Virus record (IMG/VR): IMGVR_UViG_3300008262_000400
Coordinates: 1 to 27,558 of that record
DNA: 27,558 nt
From: a virus
Reading direction: 5' to 3' (one strand)
Part shown: positions 13,270 to 20,325 of the stretch, one piece after another
How the letters are laid out: each line of letters opens with the position of its first letter
Numbering within the stretch: position 1 is the first letter of the stretch
Notes under the pieces: generated by a model
Seen by the model: only the letters and a program-made list of their open reading frames with translations
Told to the model about the DNA's origin: nothing
The model's database searches: none
Program-made: the position numbers and the translations under genes

Positions 13270-13451
13270 GGAGTCCTTTCTCGCCTTTCTTTTGAAACCC
13301 CGAAGGGACAGGGAACACTGGTCGAAAGGAAAAAACTACCAATGCTTTCAGCCCTCGGAGCGACCAAGAACCTACCCTGCGGAGCGAGTGTCGCTGATTG
13401 ACAAATAAAATGCAAGCAGGGGAAACCATTACCCATTTGGTTTAGTTGGTC

Positions 13452-13463
13452 TTTGTTAACAAA
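13452..13463. promoter_or_regulatory. Palindromic operator candidate
   Basis: TTTGTTAACAAA is a perfect 12-bp palindrome between the divergent operons. On the minus strand it would lie between the possible -35 (TTGACG) and -10. It is a plausible dimeric repressor site, and several HTH proteins are encoded nearby. Confidence 0.5.
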
Positions 13464-13470
13464 CTCGTCA

Positions 13471-13488
13471 ATTGATTGCATAATCAAT
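13471..13488. promoter_or_regulatory. Inverted-repeat operator overlapping the -35
   Basis: ATTGATT-GCAT-AATCAAT has perfect 7-bp arms. It covers the proposed -35 hexamer of the plus-strand promoter. An alternative inverted repeat, TTGCAT and ATGCAA around AATCA (13476-13492), uses the same bases. Repression by occlusion of the -35 is the inference. Confidence 0.55.
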
Positions 13489-13504
13489 GCAAATAATGTA
13501 TACT
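13476..13504 (+). promoter_or_regulatory. Sigma70-like promoter of the recombination operon
   Basis: TTGCAT (13476-13481), a 17-bp AT-rich spacer and TATACT (13499-13504) give a good -10 and a weak -35. Transcription would begin near 13511, leaving a leader of about 45 bases with AAAGGA before the ATG at 13557. Confidence 0.55.
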
Positions 13505-13556
13505 TGGCAAGCCTCGCAAGCAAATTACTTTACACATCATCAACGAAAGGAACACA

Positions 13557-14333
13557 ATGTCAGAGCAGAGCAATGAGTTTTTGAGTGTCTGGAATGACAC
13601 ATGCACCACAGACCCACGGCACGTTAAGGCGTTCAGTAGGGGCGGTGGCTTCTCCGGCACGGCCATCAACCACACCTACCAAGTCCGCAAGGCAACAGAG
13701 TTGTGGGGGCCAATGGGCCACCTCTGGTCTGTCAAGATTATTGAGCAGGGCTTGATGCCGGGGACTCCTATCATTGTGGAAGACGTAGCACAAGAGTGGG
13801 AAACGAACGAAAAAGGAGAGCGAGTTTTGATTATGGAAACCACCAAGAGGCACATGGTGGCGCAAGAGTCCATCCACTTTGTCCGTATCCACCTGAGCTA
13901 CCCAGTCTTTGCAACGAACGGGAATGGCGACCGTGTCCACACCGGAACCGGAACAGTCGAACACTTCGGACAAACAACCTTTGTCGGCAAGAACAAGAAC
14001 GGCTACTTCACGGACGAGGAAGCCCCGAAGAAATCCTTAACAGATGCTATCGGCAAGGCTCTGTCAATGCTGGGATTCTCTGCGGACATCTACCTCGGGT
14101 TGTACGACGACAACAAGTACGTCAATGACCGCAAGGCAGAAGCTGTCAAAGCTGGCACAGCCAAGCCAGAGATCAAGGCCAAGATGACCGCAGAGCAGGT
14201 CGATGATTTGAAGCGCAAGCTGTCTGAGTGCAAGACCAAAGAGTCCTTGCGCGGTCAGTTTGCTTTGCTGAGCAACGACGAGAAGGCTGTGACAGAGGAG
14301 TTCTGCAAGGCTTTGGCGGCGGGGTTGGAATGA
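13557..14333 (+). CDS. Single-strand DNA annealing protein (Rad52/ERF/Sak-like)
   Basis: The 258-residue protein carries GTAINHTYQVRKATELWGP near residues 34-52 and KKSLTDAIGKALSMLGF followed by ADIYLGLYDDNKYV at 158-189. These are hallmark blocks of phage Rad52-like annealing recombinases of the Sak/ERF type. Such proteins form rings that anneal complementary single strands in phage recombination and usually work with a 5'-3' exonuclease and SSB, both encoded just downstream. The C-terminal 60 residues are helical and probably bind a partner. AAAGGAAC precedes the ATG. Confidence 0.9.
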   Translation: MSEQSNEFLSVWNDTCTTDPRHVKAFSRGGGFSGTAINHTYQVRKATELWGPMGHLWSVKIIEQGLMPGTPIIVEDVAQEWETNEKGERVLIMETTKRHMVAQESIHFVRIHLSYPVFATNGNGDRVHTGTGTVEHFGQTTFVGKNKNGYFTDEEAPKKSLTDAIGKALSMLGFSADIYLGLYDDNKYVNDRKAEAVKAGTAKPEIKAKMTAEQVDDLKRKLSECKTKESLRGQFALLSNDEKAVTEEFCKALAAGLE

Positions 14334-14515
14334 CAGAGCATGAATCATCTGTTGATGCCGTAATCATCAGGGTCGTTCTTCCCATGACCTACAGCATCAT
14401 TGACCAGTTGATTGATCTGGACGGGAAGCCGATACCAAAGAAGCTCTTGGCTGACGCAAAGAAACTTCTGCCAAGCAACTACAAGAATTCATTTCAGTTC
14501 AAGGGAGAGGCATGA
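14330..14515 (+). CDS. Small hypothetical protein between recombinase and exonuclease
   Basis: The 61-residue product starts at the ATG overlapping the recombinase stop (ATGA). It resembles no known family. The C-terminus is basic (KKLLADAKKLLPSNYKNSF). It overlaps the exonuclease start by four bases, so the three genes are probably translationally coupled and it may be an accessory recombination factor. Confidence 0.66.
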   Translation: MTEHESSVDAVIIRVVLPMTYSIIDQLIDLDGKPIPKKLLADAKKLLPSNYKNSFQFKGEA

Positions 14516-15132
14516 ACCCGCACCAGAGAACAGATCAATGGTTTAAAGACAGAGAGGGGAAGCTGACAGCCTCCTCTTTCGGACAGGCCGCTGGCCTCGG
14601 CCCCGGTTCTCGCCAACAACTTTGGCGAAGACTCATGGGATTGGAAGATCCGTTTGAAGGCAATGCCGCATCACAATGGGGAGAGGAACATGAAGCTCAC
14701 GCAGTTGGTGAGTACAGCACGAGGTGCGTTGATGACCCTACATCTGTCAGTCTGGTGGGGTTCGTATCGCATCCGGAGATGGCTTGGCTTGGTGGTTCAC
14801 CCGATTTTCTTATTGGGGATAAGGGGGTGGCTGAGGTCAAGTGTCCGTATTCGCAGGTTGTCTACCCAGAAGTCCCGCCCTATTACATGGCGCAAATGCA
14901 GGGGCTTATGGAAATCACGCAAAGGGACTACTGCGAGTTCGTAGTATGGACACCCGACGTTATGGCTGTCACAAGGATTGACAGATCGAAGGAGTATTGG
15001 GACTGGTTGCATCTGCGACTGGCTGACTTTTGGTGTTGGGTGGTAGCCCAAGTCGAGCCACCAAGAGAAAAGAAATCCCAACCACCAAAGCTCGAGTTAA
15101 CTGCAACAACTCTTTACAAATTGAAGGATTAA
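14512..15132 (+). CDS. YqaJ/lambda-type exonuclease
   Basis: This 206-residue protein has the YqaJ viral recombinase core: LTASSFGQAAG near 18-28, WGEEHE (56-61), GGSPDFLIGD (94-103) with Asp98, AEVKCP (107-112) with Glu108 and Lys110, then YYMAQMQGLM with the conserved Gln residues. These form the PD-(D/E)xK active site that degrades 5' ends of duplex DNA to give single strands for the annealing protein. Gene order with the annealing protein and SSB is the classic phage recombination module. Confidence 0.93.
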   Translation: MNPHQRTDQWFKDREGKLTASSFGQAAGLGPGSRQQLWRRLMGLEDPFEGNAASQWGEEHEAHAVGEYSTRCVDDPTSVSLVGFVSHPEMAWLGGSPDFLIGDKGVAEVKCPYSQVVYPEVPPYYMAQMQGLMEITQRDYCEFVVWTPDVMAVTRIDRSKEYWDWLHLRLADFWCWVVAQVEPPREKKSQPPKLELTATTLYKLKD

Positions 15133-15134
15133 CA

Positions 15135-15527
15135 ATGGCAAATTTATCAGGTGTATTTCGTATTGGCCGCGACGCAGAAGTCCGTACTGCTGGGACTGGA
15201 GACGCTGTATGTAATCTGTCCTTGGCTTACAACCACGGGCGCAAAGGCGAAGACGGCAACCGGCCAGCACAATGGATTGATGCCAGCCTGTGGGGTAAGC
15301 GAGCAACATCACTGGCTGAATACTTGGTTAAGGGGCAGATGGTCTACGCCGTCATCAGCGACCCACACATCGAAGAGTTCAAGAAGGCAGACGGATCTAA
15401 AGGCATCAAGATGGCCGGATCTGTCGGAGAGATTGAGCTTATCGGAGGTGGTCAGCGCAAGTCGGTCGAAAAGAAAGAGCCACCCAAGGCAGACTTAGGT
15501 GACCTCGGCGACGACATCCCATTCTGA
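15135..15527 (+). CDS. ssb: Single-stranded DNA-binding protein
   Basis: The product is 130 residues from the ATG at 15135, two bases after the exonuclease stop. It has the OB-fold pattern of SSB: FRIGRDAEVRTAG, then VCNLSLAYN, then AQWIDASLWGKRA and KGQMVYAVISDPHIEEF. It ends with an acidic tail and DDIPF, the C-terminal tip that recruits replication partners. It coats ssDNA made by the exonuclease and helicase. A start upstream inside the exonuclease gene is not supported. Confidence 0.93.
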   Translation: MANLSGVFRIGRDAEVRTAGTGDAVCNLSLAYNHGRKGEDGNRPAQWIDASLWGKRATSLAEYLVKGQMVYAVISDPHIEEFKKADGSKGIKMAGSVGEIELIGGGQRKSVEKKEPPKADLGDLGDDIPF

Positions 15528-15529
15528 TC

Positions 15530-15850
15530 ATGCACCCAATTGTCGAGGTAATGACAAGCAATAAGGAGTTGTTCTGTGATGAGTTCACAGGATGGCTCCC
15601 CAACAACCTCCACGTATGGGACGCATTCGTTGGAGAAGCGATGAAGGTTCGACACAAAGGGTTTAGGCATTACTCTGCGCGGACAATCATCCATGTGTTG
15701 AGACACCACTCAGCCATTCAAGAGAACGGTAGCGAGTGGAAGATCAACGATCACCACAGTCCATATCTTGCGAGACTGTTCGACCTTATGTTCCCAGCCT
15801 TTGCTGGGATGTTTGAATACAGAGAAACAAAGAAAGCAAACCGCAAATGA
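15530..15850 (+). CDS. Conserved-type hypothetical phage protein
   Basis: The 106-residue protein shows WLPNNLHVWDAFVGEA, then YSARTIIHVLRHHSA, then KINDHHSPYLARLFDLMFP. I associate this arrangement with small uncharacterised proteins encoded near recombination genes in phages and related elements. It has a His-rich helix and no visible catalytic motif. It follows SSB by two bases and overlaps the next start. Confidence 0.74.
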   Translation: MHPIVEVMTSNKELFCDEFTGWLPNNLHVWDAFVGEAMKVRHKGFRHYSARTIIHVLRHHSAIQENGSEWKINDHHSPYLARLFDLMFPAFAGMFEYRETKKANRK

Positions 15851-16053
15851 AACAACAGAGAATCTACATCGTCGGCCACGGCCAAACAATCCGTCTGGTT
15901 CGTGCCGCACATAGATCACAAGCACTGAGCCACGTCGCCAGATCAATCATCAACGTCAAGGTAGCCAGCCAAGAAGAACTGGTTGACGCAATCAGCCGAC
16001 AGATCAATGTCGAGAATGCTACTGAAGGCGAGCAAGGAGAGTTAGAGGTATGA
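15847..16053 (+). CDS. Small hypothetical protein
   Basis: This 68-residue product starts in an ATGA overlap. It has a beta-strand start (RIYIVGHGQTIRLVRA), a helix, and an acidic C-terminus. The pattern recalls tiny phage proteins of the type that display strand-loop-helix around a RAA-R-QAL stretch. No function can be given. Confidence 0.68.
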   Translation: MKQQRIYIVGHGQTIRLVRAAHRSQALSHVARSIINVKVASQEELVDAISRQINVENATEGEQGELEV

Positions 16054-16268
16054 AAGAAATCATTGGGGTCGGTGAGATCGCCAAGATGCTTGGTGTTACG
16101 GGGGAGACTGCCAGACAATGGAGTGCCTCTGGAAAGATTCCGGCATTTAGGTTTGATGAGAATGGGAGATGGAAAGCCTATCGTGAAGACATCATCGAGT
16201 GGATTGAATCTCGCAAGTCGGCCTCCATGACTAGCGGAAAGTCTTCGCCTTCTGAGCAATCTTCTTAG
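16050..16268 (+). CDS. Excisionase/MerR-like HTH protein
   Basis: The 72-residue protein GVGEIAKMLGVTGETARQWS followed by GKIPAFRFDENGRWKAYREDIIEWIESR is a winged helix-turn-helix of the excisionase/AlpA/MerR type (helix 17-type DNA-binding domain). It is the last gene of the recombination operon and may regulate neighbouring operons; no integrase is visible, so excision is not implied. Its 3' end overlaps the converging DUF5872 gene by 38 bases. Confidence 0.8.
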   Translation: MKEIIGVGEIAKMLGVTGETARQWSASGKIPAFRFDENGRWKAYREDIIEWIESRKSASMTSGKSSPSEQSS

Positions 16269-16614
16269 GTTGCGGGACGAATTGCTTTCCTTGCTTGTTG
16301 CCCTGCGATTTGGCCTTGTTTGTTGCGGCCTTCTCGCTGGGTGACAACGCATCCCACGCCTTCGCAGGAAGGTATCTCTTCTTACCTTCGGATGGCTTAC
16401 CGTCAGATGTCTTCCAGTCTTCCTTCGTCCACTTGGACAGAGACTTCTGTTCGGATGACTTGCCACCAGAGTAGCCACCACCAGCCGCCTTGTACTTCTG
16501 AGCAACAAGCTGTGCCTTGCGAGCAGACCACTCGCCCGGATCTCCCCCACTTCCTCCAGCCATCACCTGTTTCTTGATGCGCTCACGCAAAGCTGGCTTC
16601 GTATACGTAGTCAT
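16231..16614 (-). CDS. DUF5872-type protein
   Basis: From the ATG at 16614 (GGAGGAG upstream, ATGA overlap with the methyltransferase stop) the product is 127 residues. It has the pattern KPALRERIKKQVMAGGSGG, WSARKAQLVAQKYKAAGGGY, WTKEDW and LSPSEKAATNKAKSQG, which I recognise as the DUF5872 family found in phages, giant viruses and some bacteria. It is very basic, so DNA association in the virion is conceivable. It is the last gene of the late operon. An ATG at 16629 is possible but fits the ribosome site less well. Confidence 0.8.
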   Translation of the reverse strand: MTTYTKPALRERIKKQVMAGGSGGDPGEWSARKAQLVAQKYKAAGGGYSGGKSSEQKSLSKWTKEDWKTSDGKPSEGKKRYLPAKAWDALSPSEKAATNKAKSQGNKQGKQFVPQPKKIAQKAKTFR

Positions 16615-17237
16615 TCTGGTCTCCTCCATCTGCCTCTGTCGGCAAGCTCTTGGACTGTTCTCTTCCGCACAATAAACTCAATTGCACATTCTGTTCCGGG
16701 GAACATTGTCTGATCAACTCTGTTCGCACTGTACTGGTAGTTCTCAGTTAGGAGTTCGATCTTGATTAACTCAGCCAACTCACCAAGACCAATGACTACA
16801 TCTGTTACGCAAATGCACTGGTCTGACCAAGAGTATTTCTTGTATGGAGTGAATGTCCATCTGTGATCTGAGTTGTATGTGCTAGGGAATGTGCCTTGCT
16901 CATACAAGTCCTCGTCAGGAACAGTCACGATGAGGTGGCCGTTTGGCTTCAGCAGATTAAACCAAGCCTTCAAGCCTTGTCGTGGATTAACTAGATGCTC
17001 GAGGCAGTGACTGCTGTGTACAAAGTCCAATGACTCAGCCGCAAGGCCGGACATGAACTGAGCGTCGCCGTCTTCCAAGTCCCATATCTTTACATTGCCC
17101 ATCGCACTGAACATATCCCTGTGCGCTGTGATTGGGTCTGGCCTACCGCCAATATCTATGCCATCACCAACAAAGTAACGTCTCGCAAAATTCGGATCAC
17201 GAACCCTGCGGGACATGGACTTACTGCACTCTTGCAT
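16611..17237 (-). CDS. Class I SAM-dependent methyltransferase
   Basis: This 208-residue protein has a glycine-rich motif I (GDGIDIGGRPDP, about 24-35), an LDFVHSSHCLEHL motif (about 70-82) typical of Methyltransf_11-type enzymes, and LLKPNGHLIVTVPDED after it. The target cannot be read; there is no NPPY/DPPY motif of DNA adenine or cytosine-N4 enzymes, so a small molecule, glycan or protein target is more likely. It sits at the end of the virion operon, a common place for accessory genes. AAGGGGATTTAA precedes the ATG. Confidence 0.85.
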   Translation of the reverse strand: MQECSKSMSRRVRDPNFARRYFVGDGIDIGGRPDPITAHRDMFSAMGNVKIWDLEDGDAQFMSGLAAESLDFVHSSHCLEHLVNPRQGLKAWFNLLKPNGHLIVTVPDEDLYEQGTFPSTYNSDHRWTFTPYKKYSWSDQCICVTDVVIGLGELAELIKIELLTENYQYSANRVDQTMFPGTECAIEFIVRKRTVQELADRGRWRRPE

Positions 17238-17247
17238 TTAAATCCCC

Positions 17248-20200
17248 TTACTCTTTAGGAACAGAATAGTAGCGATCACCTTTCTTGACAATCTCTGCAC
17301 CGCGCTCTCGCTCCGCTTCCTCGGCCTTATCCCACGTTTCGTGCTTCCTGCCTTTTAAAACAACATAGCTTTCATCGGGCAGTCCATATTTTTTTCTGTC
17401 TTCAGCACTTGCCCTAGTCACAGATCCCCAGTGACCAGCGTTCTCATCTTTACCATCAGGGCCAAGGCCAGCGGCAACAGCAGTATCGTAATCATAGTCT
17501 TCCGACTCTGGGTCAAACTTCGCTTTTACTACGCCGCCATCAGCAAACTTCTTCTTGTTCCCAACACGCATGTCCTCTACGCTCTTGGCGATCTGGATGC
17601 GGACTTGCTGGAGCCTCTCGATCTCGAGGCGCTTCTCTGCACCGCTCATTGTCTTGTCAGCCTCAACCATTTTGATCTGGTCACTGACAGATGACATCAT
17701 GTTTGTGCCTTTGGTGTACAGCTTTGCAAGCGCCAGCTTGTCTGACTTCTCTTGGTAAATGTCTCTGGCTTTGTCGAACTGACCTGCATTTAAGAAGTGA
17801 CTGACATCTGCTGATGCTGTTGCAATGTCCTTGGCGTTCTCATAGAACGACGTGACATAACGAGACTGAGCTTGTGGCACTGTCTTCACATAGTTACCAA
17901 CAACCAAGAAGTCATCAATGCGCTCATACCGTGATGACTCACCATCCTTGAATGGGGTTGCCATCATGTTTGATGTTGTCTGAATTCCTGCGCCTACCCA
18001 GCCAAGGTATCCCTTGATCATGTAGTCGTACTGGATCGCTGACAGTTGAACAGATTGTGAGTTGATCGCTCCACCAGTTGCCTTAGATGCAAACTCAGCA
18101 AACATGCTGTTGACTGTCCCAATAGCTACGGCGGCGGCAGATGTTCCTGCGTTGACTCTATTCTCAACAGACAGTCTTTCCATGCCCATCGACTCGATTG
18201 GCCGATCCGTAAACCCATCCTTGTTGCGAGCAACATCGTAGAGTGGACGGATGAACTGAGGGATTGGGTTGATCGCAAACGTGTCGTGCAGAACAGCCGC
18301 TAAACGCTTGCCAAACACTTTACCCTCTACGCTCGAATCAACCATCTGTTCCAACGCACGCTCAAAAATGGTGGCTATTGCGCCCATCTCGAATGGCTTT
18401 GGAATGCGGACAGCTTTATCTGTTCCGGGAATCTTGAACCAGAAGAAGGCATCACGATCCCAGTCTTCGCGCTTCTTCCAATCCTCATCATCCTTCTGCG
18501 ACAGATACAGAATAAAGGCAGTGGCGACCACAGCGCCAGCAACGGTGGCAAACTTGGCCGCCTTCTGTCTCTCGGTGTCAGATGCTTTGCCTGTTAGGAC
18601 TTGCATGGTTGGATCGAGGCCGTCTCTGCCCAGCTTGTACATACCCTGCAATCGAGCATTGAAGTACGGCAGAACCATAGCCGCATAGCGAATTGCTGTC
18701 CAGCTACCCTGCAAGCTGAAGTCTTGCAAGTCTCTAGCGGCATAGGCCGCCTCAAGATGGGACGCTCCCTTGGCCCGAAGCTGTTGGTACAACGCAAGGC
18801 GGTTCGCGTTCTCCGACGCATCACTGACTTCGTCGTACTTATCCTGAGCAGACCGGAAGAACGCAATTGCTTTTTCTTGAGTGTCGAGGATGGTGGCCTT
18901 GTCCACGCCACTCTTAAGTAGGCGCTTCACAGATGCAGACTGATCTCCATCAAAGGCATTGCCCATAGCGAACAGGCCGCCACCAGCTAAAGCCTCGGCT
19001 CGCTCATTCTTGTACGCTCTCCATCCCTGCATCACGTTACCTATTGGACTGCGGCTCAGTTCAGACAAACCGATAGACTGGATAGAGTCTCGGATCAAGT
19101 TGTTGATCTTAAAGGTTGGAGACAAGGAGATGAATCTGGTCAGGGTGGTTTTAAATCCACGGGCTGTGTCCCAGAAAAACCCATAGGTTGGCATCTGAGA
19201 TACAGCGACAAGAGACTGCATCAAGAACTCGTCATCTATTTGGTAATAGGTTTCTTTGCCGCTCTCCATCACCTTGACCGCGCCCTTCACCTGAGCCGGT
19301 AACTTGGTGACAATGTCGCCCATGTCTGTTGCGGCTCTCAGTGTTTCGACAGCGGCCTTGTTCTTCATCGAGGCTGACAGGATGTGCGACCAGTTCATCA
19401 AGACGTTTTCCATCAGGTCGTTCAATGGACGGTCACTGCCCTTCAGCTTCTTAGACAGATACTGACCCACTGCGCCGGAAGATGTTTGAGCGGCGGACAA
19501 ACTTCCGTCGTCCTCCATCTGTCTGTAGAACGGCACGTACCAGATGTCAGCAGAGAAGCGTTTGTATGCTTCAGCGTCAATCAGCCCGGTGGTTCTGGCA
19601 ATATCGAGAACAGATCTGTTCAGTTCGTTCATGTTCTTCAGGGCCTCGGCATACACACCGATACGGGACTTGCCGTTGGTCATGGTTCCCATATTCAACT
19701 TCTGAAGTACGCGAATATCTTCTTGGCTGAAGAAACGCTCGCGCTCATCCTTGGATAAGTTGGCCGCACGGTTGGCCGCAATCCAAAGAAGGAAGCGATC
19801 AACCTCACCACCCACTGGGTCTAAGGCTTCGAGCAATCCCTTCGAACCCTTCTTCACATTCAACGCACCGTCGTCATCGAACACCTGACCGTAGTGCAAG
19901 AGTGCAGAGACTGCGCCATCCTGTGAACCAGCAGACATACGCAACATCATGTATGCCTTATTGCTGATGCCTTTGACTGCGCGGAACTTGTCGAACGTAC
20001 CTTGAATGACCCGATCCCACAGACGTGGCTTCAGATGGTCGAGCCTCTCCTTGATTGTTGGAGGGGAGTAGTAGCCCTTACGGATGGCCGCATCTTTTGT
20101 TTTGTCATCGACATCAGAGAACTGTTCTTCGTAACGCTTGCGACTGAACATCGGCAAGCCAACTTCCTCGGTTTGCGTAATAAGAGATTCTGGAATAGCA

Positions 20201-20325
20201 AAGCCCGGTTGATCCGCAAATTTACCGTTGCCAATGTTTACGTTTATCTTGGCCGACTTACCGCCAAAATCTTTCAAGAACTTGTCTGCAACCAAGGGGA
20301 CAATGTCTTCATAGAATTTAACCAT
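17248..20325 (-). CDS. Giant polyvalent virion protein, C-terminal part (LPD38-like)
   Basis: The frame encodes 1025 residues. Its first 60 residues (KFYEDIVPLVADKF to PMFSRKR) complete a domain begun in the upstream giant gene, so it looks like that gene's continuation in another frame. A helical central body follows (100-590), then one membrane-like segment (592-607) and a FWFKIPGTDKAVRIPKPFEMG block (about 628-648) of the LPD38 type from polyvalent phage proteins. The C-terminus (GLPDESYVVLKGRKHETWDK to GDRYYSVP) is a tail I associate with podovirus virion proteins. It is probably packaged and ejected with the DNA. The ATG at 20325 has only a poorly spaced ribosome site, which supports frameshift over independent start. 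Confidence 0.85.
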   Translation of the reverse strand: MVKFYEDIVPLVADKFLKDFGGKSAKINVNIGNGKFADQPGFAIPESLITQTEEVGLPMFSRKRYEEQFSDVDDKTKDAAIRKGYYSPPTIKERLDHLKPRLWDRVIQGTFDKFRAVKGISNKAYMMLRMSAGSQDGAVSALLHYGQVFDDDGALNVKKGSKGLLEALDPVGGEVDRFLLWIAANRAANLSKDERERFFSQEDIRVLQKLNMGTMTNGKSRIGVYAEALKNMNELNRSVLDIARTTGLIDAEAYKRFSADIWYVPFYRQMEDDGSLSAAQTSSGAVGQYLSKKLKGSDRPLNDLMENVLMNWSHILSASMKNKAAVETLRAATDMGDIVTKLPAQVKGAVKVMESGKETYYQIDDEFLMQSLVAVSQMPTYGFFWDTARGFKTTLTRFISLSPTFKINNLIRDSIQSIGLSELSRSPIGNVMQGWRAYKNERAEALAGGGLFAMGNAFDGDQSASVKRLLKSGVDKATILDTQEKAIAFFRSAQDKYDEVSDASENANRLALYQQLRAKGASHLEAAYAARDLQDFSLQGSWTAIRYAAMVLPYFNARLQGMYKLGRDGLDPTMQVLTGKASDTERQKAAKFATVAGAVVATAFILYLSQKDDEDWKKREDWDRDAFFWFKIPGTDKAVRIPKPFEMGAIATIFERALEQMVDSSVEGKVFGKRLAAVLHDTFAINPIPQFIRPLYDVARNKDGFTDRPIESMGMERLSVENRVNAGTSAAAVAIGTVNSMFAEFASKATGGAINSQSVQLSAIQYDYMIKGYLGWVGAGIQTTSNMMATPFKDGESSRYERIDDFLVVGNYVKTVPQAQSRYVTSFYENAKDIATASADVSHFLNAGQFDKARDIYQEKSDKLALAKLYTKGTNMMSSVSDQIKMVEADKTMSGAEKRLEIERLQQVRIQIAKSVEDMRVGNKKKFADGGVVKAKFDPESEDYDYDTAVAAGLGPDGKDENAGHWGSVTRASAEDRKKYGLPDESYVVLKGRKHETWDKAEEAERERGAEIVKKGDRYYSVPKE

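Larger units (their letters stand above)
13270..13556. promoter_or_regulatory. Divergent control region between replication and recombination operons
   Basis: This 287-bp region separates the minus-strand DUF1376 operon from the plus-strand annealing-protein operon. On the plus-strand side it holds a sigma70-like promoter and two inverted repeats, listed separately. Toward the minus operon a TTGACG at 13471-13466 could be a -35, but only a weak CAACTA follows at 17-bp spacing. The minus leader contains a CCC stem with a TTCG tetraloop near 13295. No gene is seen in it. Confidence 0.6.

Noticed and set aside
15864-16550. 228-residue minus-strand frame
   Set aside because: Antisense to the HTH gene and out of frame with DUF5872; low-complexity Arg/Ser-rich translation typical of a shadow frame.
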